A stretch of 33,217 nucleotides of DNA from Sphingobacteriales bacterium (GTDB lineage Bacteria; Bacteroidota; Bacteroidia; Chitinophagales; Chitinophagaceae): contig REAR01000072.1 of NCBI GenBank assembly GCA_004295245.1, positions 1 through 33,217 on the forward strand, in the 5' to 3' direction. Below, piece after piece: positions 1 to 8,655 of this stretch. The notes beneath the pieces are model-generated. The model saw only the letters and a list, made by a program, of their open reading frames with translations. It made no database searches and was not told the origin of the DNA. A program made the position numbers and the translations under genes. Numbering within the stretch: position 1 is the first letter of the stretch; every line of letters starts with the position of its first letter.

Positions 1-231
1 GCATTGCAGCAATTATCAGCCGCTACTAATGGTGTGTATGTGCGTTTAGAAGATGCTGCTGCCGCGGTAAAACAAATAACAGCACAATTGGCAACAATAG
101 AACAAAGCGCCGGAAAAGATCAATCTTTTATTAACTACAAAAACTATTTTCAATGGTTTTTAGTAGCGGCATTAATTTTACTGATAACAGAATACTTGTT
201 GCCCGAACGTAAAAAAATTAAACTGGCTTGA
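1..231 (+). CDS. BatB-like VWA membrane protein, C-terminal fragment
   Basis: This is the last 76 codons of a gene that begins left of the window; the frame is open from base 1. The visible part contains a short NGVYVRL stretch typical of the end of the von Willebrand A domain in BatA/BatB proteins, a charged linker, a KNYFQWF motif and one membrane segment (about residues 50-69 of the fragment), then the basic tail PERKKIKLA. In this family the VWA domain sits in the periplasm between membrane helices. The neighbour starting at its stop codon is BatC-like, which supports the Bacteroides aerotolerance (Bat) operon. BatA and BatB are similar, so the choice of BatB rests on the PERK-type tail and on gene order. 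The VWA metal site is not in view. Confidence 0.8.
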   Translation, partial: ALQQLSAATNGVYVRLEDAAAAVKQITAQLATIEQSAGKDQSFINYKNYFQWFLVAALILLITEYLLPERKKIKLA

Positions 232-902
232 GTAAAGTAGTAACTATACTAACAAAATACCAGGTAGCAAACCGCAAAGCAATGGCCACTATACTGCTGG
301 CTGCTTGTTTTGCCAACATGCATGCACAACAGCCTGCTGCAATAGTACGCAAGGGCAATGAGCTGTATAAGAAAAACGAATTTGAAAATGCCCGTAAAGA
401 GTATTCTAAGGCTATAAAAGCAAATAGTAAAGATGCAGTAGCACATTACAATACCGGCAATGCCAGCTTTCGCTTAAACAATTTTGATGATGCTATTACC
501 AGTTACGAAACTACTATTGAAAACAGCAAAGACAAAGAAACCCGTCAGCAAGCTTTTTACAATAAAGGGGTAGCCTTGCAAAAAGAACAAAAACTGGCCG
601 AAAGTATTACTGCATGGAAGGAAGCATTAAAGCTAAACCCCAACGATAATGAGGCCCGTGAAAATTTACAGAAGGCGTTATTAGAACAAAAAAAGCAACA
701 ACAGGAAAAAGAAAAAGAGAAAGACAAGCAAAAGGAAAAGCAGCAGCAAAAAGAAAAACCAAAACAAGAGCAGCAACAAAGCAAGTTGAACAAACAGCAG
801 GTGGAACAGTTATTAAAAGCCATGCAGCAAAAAGAAAAAGAAATACAGCAAAAACTGCAAAAGGGCAGCCCTGCTCCTAATAAACCAGAAAAAGACTGGT
901 AA
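228..902 (+). CDS. batC: BatC-like TPR protein of the aerotolerance operon
   Basis: The 224-residue protein has an N-terminal hydrophobic segment (about residues 19-33, ending in HAQQ) that looks like a signal peptide. Tetratricopeptide repeats follow at about 38-150, with a recognisable helix pair around AVAHYNTGNASFRLNNFDDA. A very K/Q/E-rich low-complexity stretch (about 150-205) comes next, and the protein ends in KPEKDW, an ending common in BatC. The start used is a TTG overlapping the stop of the upstream gene by three bases, which suggests translational coupling; an ATG at 282 would give a shorter n-region, so the start is uncertain. Bat proteins were named for a role in aerotolerance in Bacteroides; the biochemical function is unsettled. 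Confidence 0.78.
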   Translation: MSKVVTILTKYQVANRKAMATILLAACFANMHAQQPAAIVRKGNELYKKNEFENARKEYSKAIKANSKDAVAHYNTGNASFRLNNFDDAITSYETTIENSKDKETRQQAFYNKGVALQKEQKLAESITAWKEALKLNPNDNEARENLQKALLEQKKQQQEKEKEKDKQKEKQQQKEKPKQEQQQSKLNKQQVEQLLKAMQQKEKEIQQKLQKGSPAPNKPEKDW

Positions 903-943
903 GTTTATTTACTTAAAACACAACCCCGGCGCATATTGTTTGT

Positions 944-951
944 TATTTTTG
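944..951 (+). promoter_or_regulatory. putative -7 box of the ispG promoter
   Basis: TATTTTTG matches the Bacteroidota -7 consensus TAnnTTTG and lies 34 bases before the proposed ispG ATG. No convincing TTG is seen at the expected -33 position, so the call is tentative. It does argue against starting ispG at 940, because that start would sit inside the promoter. Confidence 0.35.
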
Positions 952-984
952 TGCGGTTTACAACGCATAAAAAGAAATTTAAGC

Positions 985-2970
985 ATGCAATTATACACGC
1001 CTTCATTAACCAGTTATCAGCGCCTCAAAACAATGGAGGTAAAAATTGGTGATTTACTGCTGGGCAATAATCATCCTATCAGGGTGCAAACCATGACCAC
1101 CACCGATACGATGGACACACTCGCCACAGTGGAACAATCCATACGATGTATAGAAGCTGGTGCCGAACTGGTACGTATTACAGCACCCAGTAAAAATGAA
1201 GCAGAAAACTTACTGAATATAAAAAGTGCATTAAGAAAACGCGGGTATCATACACCCTTGGTAGCCGATATTCATTTTACACCTAATGCTGCAGAAATAG
1301 CCGCACGCATTATAGAAAAAGTGCGTATTAATCCCGGTAACTATGTAGATAAAAAGAAGTTTGAGCAGATTGATTATACAGATGCCGAATATGCAGAAGA
1401 AATAGATCGCATCCGCGAACGATTTACACCCTTGGTTAAAATTTGTAAAGAGTATGGTACGGCCATGCGCATTGGCACCAACCACGGCTCGCTAAGCGAT
1501 CGTATTATGAGCCGCTATGGAGATACGGCCATTGGTATGGTAGAAAGTGCTATGGAGTTTTTGCGTATTGCCCGTGCAGAGAGCTACCATAATATTATTC
1601 TTAGCATGAAGAGCAGTAACCCACAAGTAATGGTACAGGCGTATCGTTTATTGGTGCAAACTATGCAGCAAGAGTTTGATGCTTGTTATCCGTTGCATTT
1701 AGGTGTTACAGAAGCCGGTGACGGCGAAGATGGGCGTATTAAATCGGCCATTGGTATTGGCACGCTGTTAGAAGATGGTATTGGCGACACCATTCGTGTT
1801 TCATTAACCGAAGACCCTGAGTTTGAGATACCGGTTTGTAAAGACCTTGTAAAAAGATACAACACTACAACGCCAACAACTACGGTACCCGCCATAGAAA
1901 AAATTACCTACAACCCGTTTGAGTATAAACGCCGCGAGACATTTGCCGTAGATATTATTGGTGGCAAACAAGTACCTGTTGTGATAGCAGATTTAAGCAA
2001 GATAGAAAGCATAACGCCACAACATTTGCAAAGCGTAGGGTATACTTACAATGTCAGCACTGATAAATGGGCCATCAGCGATGCTGCAGCAGATTATATT
2101 TTTACCGGTGCCCAATTAGTACCCTTTGCCTTGCCCGGCACTTTAAAAGTAATTGTATACAGCAGTGCATGGCTGCAGGCAACAGATAAAAGAACATACT
2201 TTCCCATTTACGATGCCAAAGAGTTTTTAGCTGCAACCACATGCAGCCAGCAATTAAATTTTGTAATGGTAGATTGTTACAGTGTTGATGAAGTGTATGA
2301 CTATCTGCCGGCATTAGGTGCTAATAAAACCGTAGTGCTTTGCTTAAGCAGCACTAATAATAATGCCATGCAAAGCGTACGGCGCATGTTTATGCAAATG
2401 CAGCAACAGCAAATAAACAACCCGGTGGTTTTAATTACAGATAGCAATGGCCATACACCCGACGAACATTTAATACATTTTGCCACAGAAACCGGCGCCT
2501 TGTTTTTAGAAGGCATGGGCGATGGTATTTGTTTAGGTTATGGCGCAGCAGCCACAATAAATAACACTAAAGTATCGGGCCGCACTTATTTGCCCGTTGC
2601 CAATATTTACCAGTTTACTAATAACACAGCCTTCTCTATTTTGCAGGCCACAAGAACCCGTATTTCTAAAACAGAATATATCAGCTGTCCCAGTTGCGGC
2701 CGCACTTTGTTTGATTTGCAGGAGACCACGGCAAAAATCCGGGCTGTTACTAATCATTTAAAAGGACTTAAAATTGCCATCATGGGCTGTATTGTAAACG
2801 GGCCCGGAGAAATGGCCGATGCCGATTTTGGTTATGTAGGCAGTGGCACCGGTAAAATAACATTGTATAAAGGTAAAGAAGTAATAAAACGAAGTGTGGA
2901 TAGCGACATTGCTGTTGAAGAGTTAATTAACCTTCTAAAAGAAAACAACGCGTGGGTAGATCCTCAATAG
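985..2970 (+). CDS. ispG: 4-hydroxy-3-methylbut-2-enyl diphosphate synthase, long form
   Basis: IspG (GcpE) converts methylerythritol cyclodiphosphate to HMBPP in the MEP isoprenoid pathway, using a [4Fe-4S] cluster. The 661-residue protein has the N-terminal TIM-barrel start (IRVQTMTTTDTMDT, then GAELVRITAPS). A large middle insertion follows (very roughly residues 280-545), then the reductase-like C-terminal domain with C568, C571 (SCPSCG), C602 and E609 (GCIVNGPGE), the expected cluster ligands. The insertion makes this the long form known from plants, Chlamydia and Bacteroidota rather than the short E. coli type. I start at the ATG at 985; the frame is open upstream to 940 but that stretch covers a promoter-like box. 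It lies 82 bases after batC and is probably transcribed separately. Confidence 0.95.
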   Translation: MQLYTPSLTSYQRLKTMEVKIGDLLLGNNHPIRVQTMTTTDTMDTLATVEQSIRCIEAGAELVRITAPSKNEAENLLNIKSALRKRGYHTPLVADIHFTPNAAEIAARIIEKVRINPGNYVDKKKFEQIDYTDAEYAEEIDRIRERFTPLVKICKEYGTAMRIGTNHGSLSDRIMSRYGDTAIGMVESAMEFLRIARAESYHNIILSMKSSNPQVMVQAYRLLVQTMQQEFDACYPLHLGVTEAGDGEDGRIKSAIGIGTLLEDGIGDTIRVSLTEDPEFEIPVCKDLVKRYNTTTPTTTVPAIEKITYNPFEYKRRETFAVDIIGGKQVPVVIADLSKIESITPQHLQSVGYTYNVSTDKWAISDAAADYIFTGAQLVPFALPGTLKVIVYSSAWLQATDKRTYFPIYDAKEFLAATTCSQQLNFVMVDCYSVDEVYDYLPALGANKTVVLCLSSTNNNAMQSVRRMFMQMQQQQINNPVVLITDSNGHTPDEHLIHFATETGALFLEGMGDGICLGYGAAATINNTKVSGRTYLPVANIYQFTNNTAFSILQATRTRISKTEYISCPSCGRTLFDLQETTAKIRAVTNHLKGLKIAIMGCIVNGPGEMADADFGYVGSGTGKITLYKGKEVIKRSVDSDIAVEELINLLKENNAWVDPQ

Positions 2971-2992
2971 AAGTATGAAACCAGCAGTAATG

Positions 2993-3027
2993 TTTCATAG
3001 CAGCATCCTTGCGTCGCACACTTCAGC
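2993..3027 (+). repeat. dispersed TTGCGTCGCAC repeat, copy A (forward)
   Basis: The exact 15-mer core TTGCGTCGCACACTT is at 3009-3023. Its left flank TTTCATAGCAGCA is shared with the copy at 17141. It lies between ispG and the epimerase gene and forms an inverted pair with copy B at 4056, so the two bracket that gene. Confidence 0.85.
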
Positions 3028-3091
3028 GGTGGTGCAATAAACAACACCATGCTTTGTATTGATTATTTATTTTAAATAGGAAAACGGCTAC

Positions 3092-4045
3092 ATGAGTTTT
3101 AAAATTTCGCATTTTACAGAAAACGATATACAGTTGGTACAAGTTACCAATGAGGCAACCGGTACTTTTATACAGGTAGCTCCTGCTTATGGTGCCATGT
3201 TGCATGCCTTTACTGTAAAGCATAAAGAGGGCTGGCATAATGTAATAGATAATTATAGCAGCAAAGAACAGATTGAGGCTGAACTGGCAATGAGTTATAA
3301 AAGTAGCAAGCTGTCTCCTTTTGTTTGCCGCATAAATGAGGGCAAATACAAGTATGAAGGAGAGTTATTTGAATTTGAGAATAAGTTTATAGATGGAACA
3401 GCCATACATGGTTTGCTGTTTAATAAACCCTTTGTATTGGTAGATGAGTTTGCGGATGATGAGCAAGGCAGCGTGGTGTTTAAATACAATTATAATGAAG
3501 AAACGGAAGGGTATCCTTTTTTTTACCGCTGTGAAATACGCTACACCTTACTACCTCAAAGTGTAGTGCAGTTACAAACCACAATTATTAATCTGGATGA
3601 TTTAGTAATACCCATTGCAGATGGCTGGCACCCTTATTTTTCGTTGGGTGGACTGGTGGATGACTATGATTTCTTTTTTAATGCAGAAGGAAAACTGGAG
3701 TTTGATGATAAGTTGCTGCCAACAGGTAAAACAATCGGCTATCGGGAGTTTGCAGAAGAAAAGAAAATTGGCACAGCAAGCTTTGATAATTGTTTTGTAC
3801 TGGTACAGGATGAATCGGTGCCGGCTTGTACTATTTACAACGAAGCTACCGGGTTGGGGGTGGAGTTGTATCCGGATAACAGTTATCCTTTTTTACAAGT
3901 GTACACACCAGCACACCGTAAAAGTATTGCCATAGAAAACCTGAGTGCTGCACCTGATGCATTTAATAATAAAATTGGGTTGCTGTTGCTGCAGCCGAGG
4001 CACACTCATAGTTTTACCACACACTATAAAGTAATATGTTCATAA
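3092..4045 (+). CDS. aldose 1-epimerase family protein
   Basis: A 317-residue member of the galactose mutarotase superfamily, which interconverts alpha and beta anomers of aldoses in the cytoplasm. Family marks are an IHG motif (H106), the DGWHPYF motif with the likely catalytic H180, and a late GVELYPDN...FLQVYTP segment where the catalytic base is expected. There is no signal peptide. It is closer in layout to the LacX/YeaD-type mutarotase-like branch than to GalM, and the sugar cannot be told from sequence. The gene stands alone between inverted copies of the dispersed repeat (3009 and 4060) and ends just before a strong bidirectional terminator. No sugar-metabolism neighbours are visible. 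Confidence 0.85.
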   Translation: MSFKISHFTENDIQLVQVTNEATGTFIQVAPAYGAMLHAFTVKHKEGWHNVIDNYSSKEQIEAELAMSYKSSKLSPFVCRINEGKYKYEGELFEFENKFIDGTAIHGLLFNKPFVLVDEFADDEQGSVVFKYNYNEETEGYPFFYRCEIRYTLLPQSVVQLQTTIINLDDLVIPIADGWHPYFSLGGLVDDYDFFFNAEGKLEFDDKLLPTGKTIGYREFAEEKKIGTASFDNCFVLVQDESVPACTIYNEATGLGVELYPDNSYPFLQVYTPAHRKSIAIENLSAAPDAFNNKIGLLLLQPRHTHSFTTHYKVICS

Positions 4046-4055
4046 AACTACTGTA

Positions 4056-4090
4056 GTTGAAGTGTGCGACGCAACACTGCTGCTGTAAAT
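4056..4090 (-). repeat. dispersed TTGCGTCGCAC repeat, copy B (reverse)
   Basis: The exact 15-mer core is on the minus strand at 4060-4074, eleven bases past the stop region of the epimerase gene. The flank toward 4090 reads CTGCTGCTGTAAAT, the complement of the family's usual left flank. Confidence 0.85.
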
Positions 4091-4109
4091 ACCAAAGCTG
4101 ATAACAATA

Positions 4110-4141
4110 AAAAAACCGCATTGCATGCAATGCGGTTTTTT
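4110..4141. terminator. bidirectional terminator, epimerase / hup
   Basis: A perfect 32-base palindrome: A-tract, CCGCATTGCA, then its exact complement and a T-tract. It lies between convergent genes and has a run of T at the 3' side on either strand, so it can end both transcripts. Confidence 0.9.
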
Positions 4142-4160
4142 TAATCTAATGGGTGCAGTG

Positions 4161-4430
4161 TTATAATTTAGCAGCCAATTCTTTACCAGCTTTGAATTTT
4201 GCCACTTTACGGGCTTTAATTTTAATAACAGCGCCGGTTTGTGGATTGCGGCCATTACGGGCAGCTCTTTTGCTCACAGAAAAAGTACCAAAACCCACAA
4301 GGGTTACTTTACCGCCACCTTTTAAAGTTTTAGTTACTGCTTCTACAAAAGAATCTAACGCACTGTTAGCTTGTGTTTTGGTAATACCTGCATCATCAGC
4401 AAGCTTTGCAATTAATTCAGCTTTGTTCAT
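4161..4430 (-). CDS. hup: HU-family DNA-binding protein
   Basis: An 89-residue histone-like protein that bends and compacts DNA as a dimer. It starts [18 protein letters not shown], has the family signature [21 protein letters not shown] in the beta-arm region (about residues 46-66), and ends in a basic helix. Length and motifs are standard for HU/IHF. It is a single gene with its own promoter-like sequence upstream and a palindromic terminator downstream. Confidence 0.95.
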   Translation of the reverse strand: MNKAELIAKLADDAGITKTQANSALDSFVEAVTKTLKGGGKVTLVGFGTFSVSKRAARNGRNPQTGAVIKIKARKVAKFKAGKELAAKL

Positions 4431-4462
4431 AGTGTGATGTTTTATAATTTTTAATAGCCCGA

Positions 4463-4493
4463 CAAATTTAGATGCTTTTATTTTTTAGCAAAA
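4463..4493 (-). promoter_or_regulatory. putative hup promoter
   Basis: Read on the minus strand: TTTTG, an 18-base gap, then TAAATTTG, a good fit to the Bacteroidota pattern TTG-N18/19-TAnnTTTG. Transcription would begin about 25 bases before the hup ATG. Confidence 0.6.
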
Positions 4494-4722
4494 TTTTTTT
4501 ATATGTGTGCAATTCTGTAGCAATGCTTGTAACCCGCGTGCAACGTGCTTTTCAGCCACCTGTATATTTTTTAATTATTTGATTTTAAAAAGGCAAAGTA
4601 ACAAAAGCCTTGCTGGTAAAGGGTTTTAGCTATGTATGGCTGAAAGGCTTACTGCTATTGCGTTTCAGCGAAATGTACAACAAAACTTTTTGTATGCAAG
4701 TGTAATTATTTATTTTCCACAA
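4494..4722. other. gene-free stretch with an inverted repeat
   Basis: No reading frame of note. TTTCAGCCA at 4550-4558 and its exact complement TGGCTGAAA at 4637-4645 could pair across a 78-base loop, which itself holds a weaker AAGGC/GCCTT pair. Nothing else is recognised. Confidence 0.35.
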
Positions 4723-5028
4723 TCAGTCCACAACCTGCATTAAGCTTCTGAAGGCTACCACCTGATTGCCCCAATGATCTGTTACCTCTTTTCTCATTGA
4801 AGGTGCAAATTGTGTTAGATAATGATTGTATTCTGTAATAGATGCAGCAAAATATTGAACGGCATAAGTAGGTCCGTCTGATTCATCAGTTTCAAGTAAA
4901 TGTAATAACTGGCTTTTTATGAAGCAGCCTGTATTTACAACTGCAGGTATATGTTCTTTTTGCATCCATTCCAGCCATGCTTCGTGTATACTCCAGTCTA
5001 CTTTTGTGGTTACGTTGTATATAAGCAT
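4723..5028 (-). CDS. DUF4286 family protein
   Basis: A 101-residue soluble protein beginning MLIYNVTTKVDWSIHEAWLE, followed by MQKEHIP, GPTYAVQYF and VAFRSLMQVV, the usual blocks of DUF4286, a Bacteroidota family of unknown role. The length is normal for the family. It starts one base after the stop region of the DUF3999 gene, so it is probably the last gene of the DUF2339-DUF3999-DUF4286 operon. Confidence 0.85.
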   Translation of the reverse strand: MLIYNVTTKVDWSIHEAWLEWMQKEHIPAVVNTGCFIKSQLLHLLETDESDGPTYAVQYFAASITEYNHYLTQFAPSMRKEVTDHWGNQVVAFRSLMQVVD

Positions 5029-5029
5029 C

Positions 5030-6223
5030 TTATTTCTTTTTATTTACTTCTGTAGTTAATTTGCGTGTTAAAAGCAATAACAATACCAGTACTGCAGCCA
5101 GTATTATCCATATCATATAATGATTGGTGTTCTTTTTGGTGGTGTTTATAGGTAAACTGATATTGGTAATTGCACCCACCATTAATTCTATTGGGTTTTG
5201 AGCACTGTCTTTAAAAAAGGCAAGATCATATTGCGGTGTTGTTGCTAATGAGTCGCCAGTGGTTAACTTATATTCTATGCCTTTTTCCAACCATGCTATC
5301 AGGTAATTGTTTAGTTGATATGCCTTTACTTTATTAATTTTTAAAGGAGGGTTATCGTTATTTTGTATAACTAAATAAAGCTGATTACCTTTTAAATGGC
5401 AGTTGAATGAATGTACCGCTGCAGCATTGAGTGTATAACTATTGTTATAATCCGCACTTGTAGTATTATTAATGGTAAATGTTCGGTTGTAAAAACGGCT
5501 GCCGCTAATAGTTAACTCAAAACGGTCTATAGTATAGGTATCATCAAAGGCTAATGTTACATATGTTTTTTTATCGCTACTGTCTTTTTGAGAAATGATA
5601 GGCGCGGGCAATAGCATATGTTTACCTGCCTGATACGTTTGGCGGTAAATGCCTGCTTGTGATATATGTACCGGCAATACATCTTCTCCATTAATGGTTA
5701 TTTTAAAGTATGCGTATTGACTGTTTGGAAAAGACAGAGATTGTATGAAATGTGCCTCGGGCGAACTTAGGTAATTATCCAGCGATATATTTTCTTTTAT
5801 TACAAACCACTGTTTTAAATTATCACTGCCACTTAATGTAACTGTTCGATAAGCATCCGTATTTTTAATAATCAATAATAACCGGTTAATGGGTGTGGAA
5901 GCTTTATTCTCAATAGTAATATGTGTCTGTTTGTCTACTTCCTTTTTGGCAGACAAAATAGGGAATGATATAAAGCTAGCTGCTGTAAATGCTGGTAAAT
6001 CTGTTTTTAAAATATAAGGCACTTCCTGTTCGCTATTGTCTATAATACGAATATCCTGCAACCTCTTGTTGCTTTTAGCAATAAGAGAAGGCGGCAGGTT
6101 TATTTTATAAAAACCACTTTTACTAACTGCTGAAAGCGAGGCATGGTAATAAGGCTGCGCTTTACAAGCAATAACAAATAAGAACGCCCAAAACAATAAT
6201 TTATACTTCTTTTTGTGCATCAT
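5030..6223 (-). CDS. DUF3999 family membrane-anchored protein
   Basis: A 397-residue exported protein. The N-terminus is a signal sequence (about residues 5-22) ending VIACKAQ; VIAC fits a lipobox, so it may be a lipoprotein. The long middle part is beta-rich with repeated sugar- or protein-binding-like strands and no enzyme motif that I can see. A single C-terminal helix (about 373-389) is followed by a basic tail. DUF3999 proteins are typically encoded beside DUF2339 proteins, as here: its start overlaps the end of the DUF2339 gene by 23 bases. A joint envelope function is likely but unknown. The start is either of two adjacent ATGs (6223 or 6220). Confidence 0.72.
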   Translation of the reverse strand: MMHKKKYKLLFWAFLFVIACKAQPYYHASLSAVSKSGFYKINLPPSLIAKSNKRLQDIRIIDNSEQEVPYILKTDLPAFTAASFISFPILSAKKEVDKQTHITIENKASTPINRLLLIIKNTDAYRTVTLSGSDNLKQWFVIKENISLDNYLSSPEAHFIQSLSFPNSQYAYFKITINGEDVLPVHISQAGIYRQTYQAGKHMLLPAPIISQKDSSDKKTYVTLAFDDTYTIDRFELTISGSRFYNRTFTINNTTSADYNNSYTLNAAAVHSFNCHLKGNQLYLVIQNNDNPPLKINKVKAYQLNNYLIAWLEKGIEYKLTTGDSLATTPQYDLAFFKDSAQNPIELMVGAITNISLPINTTKKNTNHYMIWIILAAVLVLLLLLTRKLTTEVNKKK

Positions 6224-8561
6224 CTATCAGAATTTTTTTTAAGCGTTGGTACATAAAAGAAACCACCAATAATAAAACACCCAGGCAGAAAAAAGCGGCA
6301 ATTTTACCTGCAATGGGAATGTTTTTTATGTCAAATAAAAACAGTTTAACCAAAGTAATTGAGAACAGGGTTAAAGAAATAATGCGCAGGGTACGGTATT
6401 TAAATTTCATGCCCCACCACATAAATGCAAAAGAACAAAGACCCCATAAAATGGGTAACCCTGTTTTTACGTATACCCTTTCAATTTCAGCCAGGGGCAT
6501 TGTTTTAGAAAAATAAAGCTGGTTAAATAGTAACAAAAATTCAATACTTAAAAATGTTACTATAAAACTACAATACAACCAGGTCATAATATTTTTATTG
6601 TAAAATTGTTTGCCTGCCACAGTTTTTATAAGCACTATTATAAATGCCGCTGTAAATAGTACCAACAGCCAATGTACTGTAAAATAGTAGCCATTTTGCC
6701 CTGTGTACAGTAAATTACTTTGCCAGTTAAATGTAGTAGGTAATGATAAAAGGTAGCTGATTAATGCAAATATTAATAATGTGATTTTTAATGTAGAATT
6801 TAGCTGCAAACTGGTAACCTTATTGGTTATAAAAAGTAGTATTGCATAAAAAATAAAACTGTATAAAAGCAGGTAAATAGTGGTGTTATGTAGCGTAGGG
6901 TTAGCTTGATGAAGCTGGTAATAAATTTCTAAGCCTCCGGTTAAGTAAAGTAATATTATAGCAGTAACCCTGAAAATAGATAGGGCCTTAACTGTTGCTT
7001 CTTTCTTTCTTATTATAAATAAAATGTAATTAGCAGCAGCTGCGTATATACCCGTTAAGAACAACTTATTCAAAACTACAGGCAGTGCCTTGTTTTGCAG
7101 AAAGTAACCATTCATCCAATCAATTAAAAGGCTACCCAACATAGCAAACCATACCAGCCACACGCCCGTTTTTATAAGCTTAATATCTGATTTCAGATAT
7201 AGCCAATACAATAAAACTATTTCTGAGGCCCAGAATAGGGTGATGAAATTTCCCTGTAATTGCAAGGGGGCTGTTAATGATACAAACGTAAGCGTTAACC
7301 CAATTAAGAGGTATAAAATGTTTTTATCTGTTTTTTGATTGCGGAATAAAATATAACTGGCAGCAAGATTAAAAATGGCCATTGCCGCACTATAGAAACC
7401 TCGGTATTCATTTGCATGCATGGCATCAATCAAGTAAAGGCTGGCGCTAAAATAAAGGCTGGTATTGGCCAATAAAATACCAAAGTCTGAAGCCAGAAAT
7501 TGTTTCTTCTCTTTTATATTATATGCAATGTTTATAGAAAAGAAAAGAAGGTAGAAGGTCGTAGCAAAGCTCAATGCGTTTTTATAAGTAACGGCAGGTG
7601 TGTTATAGGCAAGGGTAAACAACCATCCGCCAAACAGTAGTACAGTAAAAATAAACGCCAACAGATTTAACAGGCGCCATGCTTTATAATAGGCAATTAC
7701 TAACAAACCAATATTTAAAATAAGCAGGTAACAAAACAGGGCGATATAATTACCACTGCCATTACTAACCAGAAAAGGAGTAATAAAACCGCCCAATAAT
7801 GCTATTATTGCTACTTCCTGCCGATTATATAAAATGGAAAGTATTACAGCAAAAGCAGTAATAACAATCATAATTATAAACGAAACCAATTGGCTGAATA
7901 AATGAAACTGGTGATATGCCAGCGCAATCGTAAAATATAAAACGGCCAAGCCACCCCCCACCAGTACAGAGCTAAATGCTTTATAGCCGCTACGTAAACG
8001 ATGTGCCAGCCCAATAAGAATTCCCCCACAAGCAATACCAATTGCAACCCGTCCCGCTTCACCAATCCAATTATTATCAATAGCATATTTTACAAAAAAA
8101 CCAATGGCAAGCACCAGTATTGCAATACCAATTTTACTAACCAGATTTTCTCCAATAAATTTTTCTAAATCGGGGTTGCGTTCAAAGAAGCCGGGCTTGG
8201 GTGGCACTATTACTTTTGCTGGTGTAACAATAGCTGCTGGCTTTGGTGTGGTGTCAGTAGTTACTGTTGGTGTTTTTTCAGCAGCTATTTCTTCTACTTT
8301 AAAACCACTTACCCATTCTTCCTTCTTAATAATTACAGGTTGTGACTTTTCCGGAGGCGGTGGTTGTTCAATAATAGTGATCGCATTCTTTTCTTCTTTA
8401 ACCGTTGTTTGTGCATGTTCAGACTTTTGCAGTTTAGATAACTGGTCTCTCAAAAGTTTAAGCTCAGCTTCTAAGCGGGAAAATTTTTCTGCAATACTGT
8501 TTTTTTGTGCTAATACAATAAAGAGTAAAATAATCAGTAAAAGCACTATAAAAACTTCCAT
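6201..8561 (-). CDS. DUF2339 polytopic membrane protein
   Basis: A 786-residue protein. It starts with a hydrophobic helix (MEVFIVLLLIILLFIVLAQ), then a coiled-coil segment (about 24-52) and a Pro/Lys/Thr-rich linker (about 60-135). A long array of twenty or more membrane helices fills the rest. The EKFIGENLVSKIGI and LAIGFFVKYAIDNNWIGE region at the start of the array is the hallmark of DUF2339. The function is unknown. I start at the ATG at 8561 because the open frame upstream (to 8684) runs through a promoter-like box and the terminator of the exonuclease gene. It overlaps the following DUF3999 gene. Confidence 0.82.
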   Translation of the reverse strand: MEVFIVLLLIILLFIVLAQKNSIAEKFSRLEAELKLLRDQLSKLQKSEHAQTTVKEEKNAITIIEQPPPPEKSQPVIIKKEEWVSGFKVEEIAAEKTPTVTTDTTPKPAAIVTPAKVIVPPKPGFFERNPDLEKFIGENLVSKIGIAILVLAIGFFVKYAIDNNWIGEAGRVAIGIACGGILIGLAHRLRSGYKAFSSVLVGGGLAVLYFTIALAYHQFHLFSQLVSFIIMIVITAFAVILSILYNRQEVAIIALLGGFITPFLVSNGSGNYIALFCYLLILNIGLLVIAYYKAWRLLNLLAFIFTVLLFGGWLFTLAYNTPAVTYKNALSFATTFYLLFFSINIAYNIKEKKQFLASDFGILLANTSLYFSASLYLIDAMHANEYRGFYSAAMAIFNLAASYILFRNQKTDKNILYLLIGLTLTFVSLTAPLQLQGNFITLFWASEIVLLYWLYLKSDIKLIKTGVWLVWFAMLGSLLIDWMNGYFLQNKALPVVLNKLFLTGIYAAAANYILFIIRKKEATVKALSIFRVTAIILLYLTGGLEIYYQLHQANPTLHNTTIYLLLYSFIFYAILLFITNKVTSLQLNSTLKITLLIFALISYLLSLPTTFNWQSNLLYTGQNGYYFTVHWLLVLFTAAFIIVLIKTVAGKQFYNKNIMTWLYCSFIVTFLSIEFLLLFNQLYFSKTMPLAEIERVYVKTGLPILWGLCSFAFMWWGMKFKYRTLRIISLTLFSITLVKLFLFDIKNIPIAGKIAAFFCLGVLLLVVSFMYQRLKKILIDDAQKEV

Positions 8562-8608
8562 AAGTAGTGTATTAGTAATAATTAAAGGTAAAAGCCATAG
8601 CGTGAAGC

Positions 8609-8616
8609 CAAAAATA
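8609..8616 (-). promoter_or_regulatory. putative -7 box for the DUF2339 operon
   Basis: TATTTTTG on the minus strand matches TAnnTTTG and would start transcription about 40 bases before the ATG at 8561. The -33 element is not clear. Confidence 0.35.
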
Positions 8617-8625
8617 TTAGTTGTT

Positions 8626-8655
8626 AAAAAGCCCAGCAGTAGCCGGGCTTTTTTT
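8626..8655 (-). terminator. intrinsic terminator of xth
   Basis: On the minus strand the stem GCCCGGC...GCTGGGC is flanked by A and T tracts and follows immediately after the TAA of the exonuclease gene. Confidence 0.85.

Noticed and set aside
557-823. Minus-strand Cys/Phe/Ser-rich frame
   Set aside because: It is the complement of the K/Q/E-rich end of the batC-like gene; composition is an artefact.
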